Part shown: in pieces, positions 1-10,945 of the stretch
Position numbering within the stretch: position 1 is the first letter of the stretch
How the letters are laid out: each line of letters opens with the position of its first letter
Assembly (NCBI GenBank): GCA_965240325.2
Contig: OZ251238.1
Span: forward strand, 806,001 to 870,000
Source: Rebecca billardiae RCC1528
Taxonomy: Eukaryota; Haptophyta
Direction of reading: 5' to 3'
Length of the DNA stretch: 64,000 nucleotides
Notes under the pieces: generated by a model
What the model saw: the letters and a program-made list of their open reading frames with translations, nothing else
What the model was told of the DNA's origin: nothing
The model's database searches: none
Made by a program: the position numbers and the translations under genes

Positions 1-2606
1 GGTGCGCGCCGTGCGGGACCAGAGGCACTGTCCCACCCGGTCGTATCAGGCCAGCGACGGATCAGCGAACGCTGATCCTTGCCGCGGGACGATGGAACAG
101 GCCGCGATGCATGGTATGCGACGCCACCGAGGCCGTGGTACAGCTAGGCACCGCTTGATGCGCGCCCACCAGTAGGGCGGCCAGGCGGCCTGCCGGCTGC
201 GGCTGGAGCGCGCTGTGCTCTCACGGCGCGAGACGGCCGCCAAGTTGCCGCGTGGATGCGATGTGCACGCCCTATGTCAGCTGCGGATCAGCAGTCGTCA
301 CGCGAAGCTCTAGTGCGTACTACGCCGTACTATGAGGAGTAGTGACTGCAGACTGCCCGTCTGCCCGGACTAGTGCAGATTGAGCAGTGATTACGACGGT
401 AGACTCCTAGTCGTCCGAGCCCTGATGATTCGGCCGCGGATCATTCAGACCAGTATAATACTAGGTGGGCCCACTGGCCACTGTGGGATTATAGTGACGC
501 AGAGCGCGAGCTCATAGCGCGATGTTTACTTTCGTCTCGAGCTGGATTCCAGCCCCAGGAGATGGCCCCTGGCCTGCCTGGTTAAAAAACCAGTGGTACA
601 TGCTGTAAATATAGGGAGTAACGGTGGTCCTGTTTACTTATTGGAAATGGCCTGTGACCAATGTAACGGCCATGTAACGGGCGTCTTAAACGTGATATAT
701 AGGGTCGATAGACGTCACTTTGATATAGCACTTTGATGAGCTGATCATAGGTCTTCAGCAGCATGCACACCCATTGTCACATATACGGCGTATATGGGCA
801 CTGTGAGAATACGGGATAACGGCCGTTACACCCGTGCGTTACATATACACCGCCATGCTGATCAGCATGGCTGCCATAGTATTTCAGACTGTTTCAGACT
901 GCTCTCGTAGCAGCCGTACGGCGTGCATGTGACACCTAAGAATTTTTCCAACCCTTCTACCCTCGAAGGATGAGTCTTAAGGAGCCGTGGGCAAAGATTG
1001 AGCCGCACCGAGTCGCGGCGCCAGCCCGCCCGCCGTGGTCAAGGCAAGCAGGAGTGGTGCACGCGGCGCCGGGCCCATCCAGCAGCCCGCAGCGTAAACA
1101 CGGCGGACAAGGTTCGTCGAGAGCTCATCTGTGGCGTTCAAGGCAGGCACTGCTATGCATCGAACGCCTATTCTCATGCCCCGACCTAACCGTTGCTCTA
1201 CACTGCGACCAAGCTGTGTCCGAGCTGTCCTCAGCTTGACCGTCCTTTGCCTAACTGTGCGCAACGGCCGCTTCGTCGCAGCGCCGAGCTGGCTCGCCGT
1301 GGTGCGCGCGCGCGCGTAGCGATGTGCACTCATCACCGCTTCCTGCGTGGCAGCAGGGCGAGACATGGCTCGCAGGTAAGCTGATACGCCTGCTGACCGT
1401 GCACCGGCGTCGGCGGCGCCACCAACGTCCTCGGGCAGGCTCACGAAGGGCTCAAATCACTGGTGAACGCATCAACTGTACTGTCCGCAGCGAGCACGGC
1501 GCACAGCGGATGACCAAGCAGAGGCGGGGCGACTGCTGTGCGGCCGCGCGGGGGGAGTAGCTGGGCTCTTGAGGTACGCGTAGAGCCACGACAGGGCTCA
1601 ACAAGCGCATCAGCTGCGATCTACCCGGCTTGACGCGCAGCCCGACCTCGTGCAATCGTGTGGCTCGAGGCCCTCCAAGGGGCTCGTAGCTTCCAAACAC
1701 CTGAGGTGCGTCGGCACTGAGAGTTGAGTCGAGGCCGGGGAGGTAACAGACGGCACACGCATCCACTTTGACCGCTGTTTGACCATCAGATCCTTCCCCA
1801 AGTGCCCACGATCATGTGAATAGCCACAGCGTTCGGTCACACCGCGCAGACTTCCGGGGACCTGACCGACGAGGCGGGTCTCCGCAGGGCCACAGAAGTA
1901 GCTGGGCCTTGCCAGGATACCATGCATATGCTGTCCGAGTAACGCTCCGGAGTGTCCGAGTTGATTCGAGTGCGTCCCAAGCTCGCGTTGTGCACGCATT
2001 ACAATCCTCAAAGCTGTTCCGGTGTTTGAACGCGCGACTGTCGGCGAGAGATGGCGGACCGGGAAGATGACCCAGGGATGAACCGTTCGCATGGCTCGTT
2101 TCAGAGGGCTACGCAGTATGCCACGGGCGTGCGGCGCAGCGTGCCTCGCATGGTAGGCGGGCAAGCGCGGCGGACAACGCGCTGACGACGCGCACAGGTC
2201 GATCCCGGTCATCGTTTTCGCGAGCGACCGGCTTCCCGGACCGGGAGTTTGGCGGCCTGGAAAAAAGGGACTTCAGCGCGAGAAAAAGAGCACGGCTGCG
2301 GTCCGAAAAAGCCAGAGAGATTGTGTTTTCATTTTTAAATGGCTGTGGGCCCACCTAATAATACGGCGCCCGAGTCCTAGAAGGCGGTCGTATGCCATTC
2401 TGCGCGTTCTGTATCAGTATATGATACCGACTACCGTTCGTTTGAAGCAGCAGACTTCACTATATACATAGCTCTTAAGGCCGCGAACAAGTAGCAGTTG
2501 CGTTAGTGAGGCTGCTGACGAGCCTGACGATATGACACTACGGCCCCATCGCCGCATGCGGCCGCGAGTAGTTGAGCAGCGTCGCCGCGGCCTCACGGCC
2601 TCCGAC
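1..2606. other. Intergenic / unassigned region
   Basis: No gene could be supported here. The reading frames are short, and none shows a recognisable motif or the strong GC bias of the neighbouring genes. Base composition is mixed, with more A+T-rich stretches near 570-970 and 2280-2480. Two short inverted repeats are visible (779-795 and 852-871). Two minus-strand frames of 155 and 200 codons (977-1444 and 1610-2212) were read and match nothing I know; the region could contain a decayed mobile element, but I cannot show it. Confidence 0.5.
852..871. repeat. 20-bp perfect palindrome
   Basis: The sequence gccatgctga is followed directly by its reverse complement, giving a perfect 20-bp dyad with no spacer. 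It lies in the gene-free left flank. A second dyad, 8 bp arms around one base, lies at 779-795. No function can be assigned. Confidence 0.6.
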
Positions 2607-3734
2607 TCACTGCTCCGTACTCGCCGTGCTCGCCTCGCGCCACGACGAGCGCCACGCCCCTAGCCTTGCGCGCAGGAAGAAGTCGACGATGTCCGCCATC
2701 CCCTGCTCGCACGTGAACGCGTGGAACCCGTACGCCAGGTTGAGCATCCCCTCGAGGTCCGAATTGTGGAATTCCACATGGGCGTACTCTGCGCGGCCCT
2801 CGGGGATCGCGCCGGAGAAGGGGCGGAGGGTGTGCCGCCAGCGCTCGCCGCGGGCGACCTCCTTGTCGTCCGGCATCGGGTTGAAGTTGACCAGGTTGTC
2901 GTCCGCGTCCAGCAGCCCGTCCCGCTTCAGGGCCAAGTACATGTCTGAGCTCGTGGCGGCGCTCACCGACGGCAGCTGCGACGCAAAGAAGCCAGGGCCG
3001 ATGTGGTACTGGCCGAGCTCGAGCTCGGCGGCGGGGACGCCGGCGCCGCGCAGGGCGCGCGTGGCGGCGTGGACTCGCGCGGCGCGCTTCGTGTCGCGCG
3101 CGTTGTACACGAGGAGCGTCGGCGGCTGCGCGCTCGCGCCGCGCTTGTCCGTCGTCGACTCAGTCACCCGGCGCGGGATGTCGGCGGGTGTGATCGCCAC
3201 GTGCGCCGTGAGGTTCAGCTTGCGCCGACGATGCCTGGCGAGCTCGAAGACGGGCACGGAGCCGGAGGAGAGCGAGATGGCGAAGAAGGGCAGCTTGCCG
3301 CCGCCACCCAGCTCGCGCTTCGCGTAGTCCATCCCCCATTCCATCAGGTGGCGGTCCCTCGGCCACTCCCACCCGCCGCGCGGCGTCCACGCGCGCCCGC
3401 CGAGCCAGGTGCGCTTGGGCGCGGAGACCATGAGCACGGCGAGCTGCGCGCGCACGAGCGCCTCCACCATGCACACCGTGCCGACGAAGCCCGCGCACAC
3501 CGGGCACGCGTCCGACTTGGGCCAGTACCGTCGCGCGGACGTCGCCGAGCCGTGCATGATGAAGACGACGCCGAGCGTCTCGGCGGCAGCCGGCCGCTCC
3601 CAGATGACCTCGACGGTCTGGTTCACGGCGAGATACGTCGGGGCGCTCGCGGCCGTCCACGCGAGCAGGAGGAGTGGGCAGAACCCGCGGCGCAAGCAGG
3701 CCACCGCACGAGTGCTGGTTGGCGGGGCCGCCAT
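2607..3734 (-). CDS. Alpha/beta-hydrolase fold protein, probably secreted or membrane-associated
   Basis: The open frame extends upstream to 3860, but the ATG at 3734 is preferred because it places a hydrophobic signal-like segment (CPLLLLAWTAASA) about 20 residues from the start. The product is then 375 residues. It has the alpha/beta-hydrolase layout: an oxyanion-type HG in VVFIMHGSATSARRYW (about residues 57-72); a nucleophile elbow SLSSG with candidate Ser156; a candidate acid Asp214 in VYNARDTKRAARV; and a candidate His338 in AYGFHAFTCEQG. The elbow has Ser instead of the usual first Gly of GxSxG. NQT and NLT sequons fit passage through the secretory pathway. The substrate is unknown; an esterase, lipase or peptidase-like role are all possible. 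It lies in tandem with the kinase gene, about 290 bp downstream of its stop, so it probably has its own promoter in 3735-4023. No intron is needed. The family assignment is firm; the catalytic residues are my reading of the motifs. Confidence 0.72.
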   Translation of the reverse strand: MAAPPTSTRAVACLRRGFCPLLLLAWTAASAPTYLAVNQTVEVIWERPAAAETLGVVFIMHGSATSARRYWPKSDACPVCAGFVGTVCMVEALVRAQLAVLMVSAPKRTWLGGRAWTPRGGWEWPRDRHLMEWGMDYAKRELGGGGKLPFFAISLSSGSVPVFELARHRRRKLNLTAHVAITPADIPRRVTESTTDKRGASAQPPTLLVYNARDTKRAARVHAATRALRGAGVPAAELELGQYHIGPGFFASQLPSVSAATSSDMYLALKRDGLLDADDNLVNFNPMPDDKEVARGERWRHTLRPFSGAIPEGRAEYAHVEFHNSDLEGMLNLAYGFHAFTCEQGMADIVDFFLRARLGAWRSSWREASTASTEQ

Positions 3735-4023
3735 CGCCCTTGTCGCTGCCGACCGCGCTTCGGCTTTGAGCGCGGGAATCGAAGCAGAAACGAAATCGAT
3801 TGACGATTCATTCGTCACATTCGTGTGATGCAAACGGTCTTTCTTCTCCGCCCGTGGCACCGGGCCGCCCCATGCACGCCGACCATGGCTTAGGACAAGA
3901 ATGATGACACAGCCGGTTGCAGCCTCGAGTCCGTTGGGCTACCTGGGCGCCTGACCCCACCCACGGCGAGGACGGGCGCAACGCGCGGTCGTGCGAGCGG
4001 AGCGGGCGAGGCGCGCAACGCCC

Positions 4024-7000
4024 CTAGCGCGACGCCGCAGCGTCTGCTGACGCGTCGTCCGCGGCCGCTTGGCCCGCTTGCTCGAGGAGCGCGTATGTGG
4101 CCGCCGCGTGGTCGTTCCCCGCCTCGCCGCTCGCGCCGAGCACGCGGCGCGTGTGCTCTGCCGCGTACCCCATCTCGCTCTCCATGCGGCGCACGATCCG
4201 CTCGTCCGGCTCGGCGTGCGTCACGCCGAGCCGTCGGCGCGCGGGCAGCGCGGCGCGCGCGTCGGCCCACGCGCGCTCGTACCACGCGCCGCGGCGCACG
4301 TCGGCGAGCCGCGCGCGCTCCGCGGGGAGCCGGACCAGAAGTGCATGGACGAGCGCCGCCGGCTCGGGCGAGAGCGCGGCCGAGACGCGCGGCTCGGCGC
4401 GCATGATGGCGCGCGTGTCGCTGAACGGCAGCTGCCCGTGCAGCAGCTCGTACAGCAGCACGCCGAGCGACCAGCTGTCCGACAGGAAGCCGTCGTACGG
4501 CTGGCGCTGCAGGATCTCGGGCGCGGCGTGCGCGGGCGTGCCGCACGGCACGCGCAGCAGCTGCCCCGGCCGCGTGCGCGCCGAGAGCCCAAAGTCGGTG
4601 ACGGTGAGCCGGCCGGCGGCGTGGAGCAGCAGGTTGGCCGGCTTGATGTCGCGGTGCACGATCATGTGCGCGTGGCACGCGCCGATACCCTCGCACGCCT
4701 GCACGAACAGCCGCCCCGCCTCCGGCTCCGCCAGCCCGCCCGCCGCCGCCTGCGGGCAGCGCGCGCGCAGATACGTCTCGAGATCGCCCGAGATCGCGAT
4801 CTCCATCACAAGATACAGGTGCGTGCGCGAGTCGACCACCTCGAGCAGCCGCGACACGTGCTCGTGCGGCAGCGCGCGCAGGATCTCGACCTCGCGCCGA
4901 AGCGCCCTGAGGTCGGCCTCGGTGCGCACGTCCGCCTTCTTGTAGCACTTGACGGCGACGAGCTGGCCGCTCAGGCGATGCACGCCTGCCTTGACCGCGC
5001 CGAACGCGCCACGGCCGAGCGTGCGGCCGAGGGTGTACAGCTGGAGCGAGTCGAGCGGGCGGTGGGCCGCGCCCCCGCCGCCTCGCCCCGCCGACCCCGC
5101 CGACCCCGCCGCCGCGCCGCCGTTCACCCCGCCCTCCGAGGACGCGACGAGCGCCCGAAGCGCCGACAGCTCAGAGGGGCTCGGCGGCTGCGCGGCGAGC
5201 GGAGTGCGCTCGAGCGCACGCGGGGCGCGCGCGCGCCGCGGGCTGGCGCGCTCCGCCTCGGGCTGCGAGCGCGCGCTGCTCGGCCCGGCGGCTGCGCTCG
5301 CCCCGTCCGGCGGCCGCGCGTCCGGCTCGCTCGGCGGCGCGGCGCGCAGGCCGCCCGCGCCCGCGCCGCCGCCCGCCTGTGCGCGCGCGGCGCGCGGCTC
5401 GCCCGCGCGCCGCGCCGCCTCGGCGTCGTCGTCGTCGGAGACGTCGTCCTCGTCGCCGCGCAGCAGCTCGCCCACCGCGCCGCCACGCCCGGGCCTCGCC
5501 ACCCCGCGCGCCGGGCGCAAGTGCCGCGCCGACGCGCTGCGTGCCAGCCTCCCCTCCCAGCCGGCGCCGTCGTCGTCGCCCGCGGCCGCGCGCGCGCGCG
5601 GCGCGCTGGGCGAGCGCGCGAGGGCAGGAGGCTGCTCGCCGTCAGCGCCGTCCGAGCGCGCGGCCGGGCGCGCCGGCCTCGGCCGCGCGGGCGAGCGCGC
5701 GGGCACGAGCGCCGCGCCCGGCGGGCTGTCTGGTGGGCTGAGCGCGCGTGCTCCCGTCGGCGCCGGCGCGAGCGCCGCCGCGCCCGGCGGCGACGGCGCG
5801 GCGCGCGCTTCACTCAGCGGGCGCTCCGGCGTGCGTGGCCGCCGAGTTGGCACCGCCAGGCCCTGGCCCTGCGCGCGCGCGCCGTTGGGCGCGAGCCGTC
5901 GCTGCGGATCGGCGCCGCCGCCGCCCTTCGCGTTCGGCGCCAGCGCCGCCCGGCTGCGCAGCACCGACTCGCCCCCTGCTGCTGCCGCCGCGGCGACGGG
6001 CGCCGCGGGCGCGGGCGGACGCGCGGGCGCGACGCGCGCGTGCGCGGAAGAGCCGCGCGCGCGCGCCTGCTGCGGCGGCGAGGGGCGCGGCTCGGGCGGC
6101 GCGCCGACGGGCGGCTCGCGCGGCGGCGCGGGCCGCTCCGCGCGCAGCGCGAGCACCTGCGCCTCGAGCTGCCGCACGAACGTGCGCTGCATTGCGTGCG
6201 CACGGCGCGCCTCCCCGGCATCGTGCAAAGCGAGCGTCGCGGCCGCGCGCGCGACCGCCGCGCGCCAGCGGCCGAGCGCGGCGGCGAGCGAGAGGTGCGC
6301 GAGGGCGAGTAGCACGCGCTCGAGCTCCGGCGCGACCAGCGCGCGCCCGTACGCGTCGCGCCGCGCGCCCTCGCCCTCCGCCTCGCGCTCCGCCGCCTGC
6401 TGCCTCCTGAGCGCTGCGCGTCGCTGCTGCAACGCGTCACTCAGCGAGCGCGGCGCGCCGCGCGGCTCGGGCTCGGCGGCGTCCGCGCGGTGCTCCGAGC
6501 CGCCGAGGGGCAGCGCGGCGACGGCGTCGAGCAGCTCGGCCAGCTGCGCGCGCGGCACGCCGAGCGCGCCCGCCTCGGCGCGCGCGCGCAGCTCGTCGGC
6601 TGCGGCGGTCGCGCGCTCGCGCGCTCGCTCCGCCTCGCGCTCGCGCGTCTCGCCCGTGGTCGGGGCGGTGCCCAGGGCGCGCAGCGCGCGCGAGACGGCG
6701 GCGAGGTCGAGCCCATCGCTCGTGCGCGGCTCCGCGGCGCGCGCGGGCGCGCACTCACGCCAGCGCTCGAGCGCGTCCGCGAGACACTGCGCTCGGACGT
6801 TTGCCGTCACGACTCGCATCGCCTCGAAGCGGAGGAGGACGGCGAGCTCGGCCGGGTGGGGCCGGGAGAGGCCGCATGCGGCGGTCCACGCGCGCAGCCC
6901 GGCCTCGAGCCGCGCGAGCGCCGCGTGCTCGACGAGCGCGTGCAGCGCGCCCAGCCGTGCACACGCCACATGCCGGGCTCGGCCGTTGGCCGCCATGTGC

Positions 7001-7059
7001 CGCGCGGGCAGCACCGGGAGCGCTGCGCTTGCAAGGCCAGCACCCGAGGGCGGCGTCAT
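4024..7059 (-). CDS. CAMKL (SNF1/MARK-like) serine/threonine protein kinase with long N-terminal extension and UBA-like segment
   Basis: The frame of 1,011 codons starts at ATG 7059. Residues 1 to about 310 are Ala/Arg/Glu-rich and probably helical or coiled-coil; residues about 310-665 are low-complexity Pro/Ala/Ser-rich. The kinase domain runs from about 670 to 920. It has the glycine loop GRGAFG, the ATP-binding Lys704 (VAVKCYKK), an alpha-C Glu (RREVEIL), the catalytic loop HRDIKPANL with Asp804, DFG with Asp822, an activation segment CGTPAHAAPE, and DSWSLGVLLYELL. The His in CGTPAHAAPE replaces the Tyr usual in CGTPxYxAPE. After the kinase domain, RRMESEMGY and AAATYALLEQ resemble the UBA-like segment of MARK/SNF1 kinases. 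All core catalytic residues are present, so it should be active on Ser/Thr. The target is unknown. The start is uncertain: Met22 and Met82 are alternatives, and either would give more room for the promoter shared with the divergent VPS13 gene. Confidence 0.82.
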   Translation of the reverse strand: MTPPSGAGLASAALPVLPARHMAANGRARHVACARLGALHALVEHAALARLEAGLRAWTAACGLSRPHPAELAVLLRFEAMRVVTANVRAQCLADALERWRECAPARAAEPRTSDGLDLAAVSRALRALGTAPTTGETREREAERARERATAAADELRARAEAGALGVPRAQLAELLDAVAALPLGGSEHRADAAEPEPRGAPRSLSDALQQRRAALRRQQAAEREAEGEGARRDAYGRALVAPELERVLLALAHLSLAAALGRWRAAVARAAATLALHDAGEARRAHAMQRTFVRQLEAQVLALRAERPAPPREPPVGAPPEPRPSPPQQARARGSSAHARVAPARPPAPAAPVAAAAAAGGESVLRSRAALAPNAKGGGGADPQRRLAPNGARAQGQGLAVPTRRPRTPERPLSEARAAPSPPGAAALAPAPTGARALSPPDSPPGAALVPARSPARPRPARPAARSDGADGEQPPALARSPSAPRARAAAGDDDGAGWEGRLARSASARHLRPARGVARPGRGGAVGELLRGDEDDVSDDDDAEAARRAGEPRAARAQAGGGAGAGGLRAAPPSEPDARPPDGASAAAGPSSARSQPEAERASPRRARAPRALERTPLAAQPPSPSELSALRALVASSEGGVNGGAAAGSAGSAGRGGGGAAHRPLDSLQLYTLGRTLGRGAFGAVKAGVHRLSGQLVAVKCYKKADVRTEADLRALRREVEILRALPHEHVSRLLEVVDSRTHLYLVMEIAISGDLETYLRARCPQAAAGGLAEPEAGRLFVQACEGIGACHAHMIVHRDIKPANLLLHAAGRLTVTDFGLSARTRPGQLLRVPCGTPAHAAPEILQRQPYDGFLSDSWSLGVLLYELLHGQLPFSDTRAIMRAEPRVSAALSPEPAALVHALLVRLPAERARLADVRRGAWYERAWADARAALPARRRLGVTHAEPDERIVRRMESEMGYAAEHTRRVLGASGEAGNDHAAATYALLEQAGQAAADDASADAAASR

Positions 7060-7091
7060 CGGCGGCGCCGTCCGGGCGGGGCGCGGCCGCG
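7060..7091. promoter_or_regulatory. 32-bp divergent intergenic segment between kinase and VPS13 start codons
   Basis: Only 32 bp separate the kinase ATG (minus strand) from the VPS13 ATG (plus strand). The segment contains a GC-box-like GGGCGGGGC at 7074-7082 and no TATA-like sequence. It is too short to hold two 5' leaders, so transcription of at least one gene probably starts inside the other's annotated coding region, or the kinase begins at a downstream ATG. Confidence 0.4.
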
Positions 7092-7995
7092 ATGGAGCAG
7101 CTCGTGATGTGGGTGCTTCGGCGGCTGGTCAGCGCCGAGCTGTTCGAGCTGCAGCCGCAGAACATGAGCCTGCAGCTGCTGCGCGGCCGCGTCGAGCTGC
7201 GCAACGCGCGGCTGCGCGCGGCCGCGCTGCGACGGCTCAACCTGCCGCTCGCCGTCACGCGCGCGTCGGTCGACTCGATCGACATCCGGCTGCCGTGGCA
7301 CGCGGACGCGTCGCGTTGGAACTGCGAGCTCACCGTGCGCGGCGTGCGCATCTCCACCTGCGCGCAGCGCGACGCGTCCTGGCACGGCGCGGCGGGTGGC
7401 GGCAGCGAGCAGCTTTCGGCCGAGCGCGCGCGCGAGCTCGCCGAGCTGAACGCGCGCGCGCCGCTCAAGGCGGCGGAGGGCGAGGGCGCGGAGGAGGACG
7501 AGCCGCCGGCGGCGCTGGCGCTCCTCGCCGAGGGCACCTTCCTCCGCCGGCTGCTCGAGCGCCTCGTGCGCCGCGTGCGCGTGTCTCTGATCGATGTCGT
7601 CGTCTCCGCGCAGGCGCAGCCGGGCGGCGGCGGCGGCGGCGGCGGGCCCGCGCCGCACCGGCTCGTGCTCGTGGCGGAGAGCGTGGAGGCGAGCGCGGAG
7701 CAGCGCACGCTGCCGCCCGCCGCGCCCGCGCCCGCTGAGCCGCGCCTCCCGCCGGGCGCGGTCTACTCGCTGGGGCTCAGGCTGACGGTCGCGGTGCAGT
7801 GGACGGGAGGACTGCCGGCGCACAGGGGCGCGCCTGCTGCCGGCGGCGGGCGGCACAGCAGGGGGCGGCTGAGCGCCGCGAGCGGCGGGGCGAGCGCGCG
7901 CGAGGACGGGCTGCCCGCCGCGCTCACCTCCGCCGTCGACAAGCTCCGCGCCGTCGCGGGCAGCAGCAGCGCGCTCCTCACCCCGCGCTCGGCGC

Positions 7996-8032
<37 letters not shown>

Positions 8033-10904
8033 GGGCGAGAGCGGCGGGCACTCGCGGCACGGCGCGCCGGGTGGCGGCGCCGGCGGCGGCGGCGCGGGCG
8101 CGGCCGAGCTGGCGGACGCGGAGTACTTGCTGCTGCCGTGCACCGTCGAGGGCAAAGGCACCTGGACGCAGCCGCCGCCGCCGCCGCCGGCCGCCGCCGA
8201 GCCGCGCCGCCCCGGCGGCTCTGAGCGCAGTGCGCACGCGCCGCCGAGCGCGCCGCCGCCGGTCGTCAAGTTCGACGTGGCCGTGTCCGCCGTGCAGCTC
8301 GCGGTGCACGAGGCGCACGTGCTGTGGGCGTGCTCGCAGCTCGCGCTCGCGCGCGTGCGCGAGCAGCTGCGCGCGGTGTGGACGCTGCGGCCGCGGCGCG
8401 CCGTCTCGGAGGCGCCGCGCGCGTGGTGGCGGTGGGTGCTGCGCGCGCTGACGGCGCAGCGGCGGCGGCGCGCGCGGATCGCGCGGCTCGGGCCGCGGCG
8501 CCGGCGGCACGCGCTGCGGCTGCAGTACGTCGCGCTCGTGCGCGCCGCGCTCGCGCAGCGCAAGCCGCACGCGCCGTCCGGCCCGGATGGAGTCCGGGTG
8601 GAATCTCTCGAGAAGCTTCTGGAGAGCATCGATCGGCTCGAGAGATCGCAGCGAGATGTGCCGCTGGACGACTGGCTCGCGTGGCGCGTCGAGGCGGGCG
8701 CGCGGCTGCGGCCGAGCGCGCGGCGCGGCGGCGGCGCGAGTGCCGCCGCCGCGCGTGCCTCGGGCCGCGCCGGCGCACAGAGCGCCGCGCCCCTCGGCGC
8801 GACCGCGCGTATGGCGCTTGGCGCGCTCCGGGGAGCGCGCGCCACGCTCACGGCCAGCCTGGCCTCTGTGCAGCTGGAGCTGGTGGGCGCGCTGGCGGCG
8901 GCGGCGGCGGGAGAGGAGGAGGAGCCCGCCGTGGGCGCGCAGCCGAGCAGCGGCGCGCGCGGCCGGCGCGCGACGCTCGACGCCGAGCCGAGCGCGGCGC
9001 CGCCTCCGCCCGCGCCAGGCACCCAGTCTCTGCTGCTGCGCGCGCGCGAGCTGTCGGCGCGCGCGGCCGTGGCGCTGACGGAGGAGACGGAGGATGGCGG
9101 CTCTGCGGGGCAGCAGCAGCGGCGGCAGCAGCAGCAGGAGAACGCGCGCGCCGAGCGGTCGGCGGAGCACGGCGATGCCGGCGGCGCGGCGGCTGACGAG
9201 CCGCCCAACGCCGCCGCGGCCGCGTTGCGCGGCCGCCCGCTCAGCATGGCGGCGGACGGTGATCTGCATCTGAGTGTTGGCTCTCTGTTCGCGAGCCACG
9301 AGCGGCGGACGCCGCTCGGCGCGGGCGCGGCGGGCGCGGGCGGCGCGACGGCGTCGGCCGAGCTGCCGGCGCGCGCGGAGCTGGGCACGGACGGCGCGGA
9401 GGCGGTGGTCGTTACACCGTTACTCTCTATGACGCACGTCGAGCGCTCGAGCTACGAGCCGCACGCCGAGCCGCTCGGGCGGCGCTCGCCGCGCGGCGGC
9501 AGGGCGGGCGACGCGGCTGGCGGCGGTGGCGGCGGCGACGCGTGCGCGGCCGGCGGCGAGGGCGCGGCGGGCGCGAGTGCGCAGCAGGAGGGCGAGGGCC
9601 GGGGCGGCGTTGGCAGCGCGAGCGCGCGCGTCTCCACGCCGCGCGGCGCCGCCGCAGCCACCGCGGCGGCGGGCGGCGGCGCTGGTGGCGGCGGCGGCGC
9701 GCCGCTTTCGCGGCGCGGCTCGCGCGACCGCGACCGTGGCGGCGGCGGCGACGCGGGCGCGGCGGGCTCGGAGGCGGGCCAGCAGGTGCAGCGGCTGCTG
9801 CAGAGTGTGAGTGATACCGTCAGCGAGACGCTCGACTCTGTCACCGACACGATCGCGCCGCTGCTCGGCGCGCGCTTGCACCGCTGGGGGCGGCGGCGCG
9901 GCCGCGACGAGCCGAGGCCGGCGGTGCAGCTCACGGCGAGCGCACGGCTCGCGAGGACCTGGACGGTCGCGGCCGCGGCGGCGCGGCCGGCGGGCGGCGG
10001 CGGCGCGGCCGGCGGCGGCGCGGCGCAGCCCCCGCCGCACGACCCGACTCGTCAGGAGCCGCCTCGTGAGCCGCATCTGGCGCTGGCACTCGCGTCGGGC
10101 ACGCCGGTCGTTGTCTGCATCGGCACGCCCGCGCTCGGCTGGCTGTGCGCTCTGGCGTACGAGGTTGGGGCCGCGCTCGCGATCTCGCCGCGGCTCGTCG
10201 GCGAGAGCGCGGACGGAGGCGGCGGGGGCGCGGACGGAGGCGGCGGGGGCGCGGACGGAGGCGGCGGGGGCGCGGACGGAGGCGGCGGGGGCGCGGACGG
10301 AGGCGGCGGGGGCGCGGACGCGCGCTGGGGCCCGTCGGCCCCGAGCGCGCCCGCGGCGCACGGCAGCAGCAGGCCCCGCGCGCCGCCCTCGCCGCGGCGC
10401 GCGCCCGCGTTCGCGAGCGTCGTCGCGCAGCTGGACATCGGCCCAGCGAGCCTCGTGCTGCCGGCGGATCTGGCGTACTTCTGCGCGCCGCCCGCAGGCG
10501 TGGCGCCGGCGCCGACCGGCGTGGCGGCGCACGGCGCGACGCGCGGCGCGCGCGCGGCCGCGGCCGAGGCGGCGCGGCGCGCCGAGGCGCGCGCGGGCGC
10601 GCTCGTCCTGCGCTGCGGCCGCGTGCACGCGCACGCGGCCGCGCGCGCGCTCGGCGGCGCGGGCGCGCGCGCGGGCGCGGGCGCGCGCGTCGGCGAGAGC
10701 CCGTCCGTTGACCTCGCGGTGCGCGCGCTTACGCTGCTCACGCCGAGCGACCGTGTGTCCGCGGCGATGCAGGCGCAGGCGAGCGCGGACGCGGCGGCGG
10801 CGACGCGGGCGGCAGAGGCGGCGGCGCACGCCGCGGCCGCCGCGGCGGCTTCCGCGCGGCGGGAGGCGGAGGGCGAGGGCGCCGCCGCCGCTGGCGACGA
10901 TGGC

Positions 10905-10945
<41 letters not shown>

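Noticed and set aside
977-2212. Minus-strand frames of 155 and 200 codons in the left flank, considered as a decayed retroelement
   Set aside because: I found no reverse transcriptase, integrase or RNase H motif on either strand, so nothing supports a mobile-element call.
4069-6312. Long plus-strand frames opposite the kinase gene
   Set aside because: They are Arg/Ala-rich without motifs, whereas the minus-strand frame has a full set of kinase motifs.
6801-7091. Upstream extension of the VPS13 frame by 97 codons
   Set aside because: The added residues are Arg/Ala-rich antisense to the kinase, while the chorein motif begins exactly at ATG 7092.
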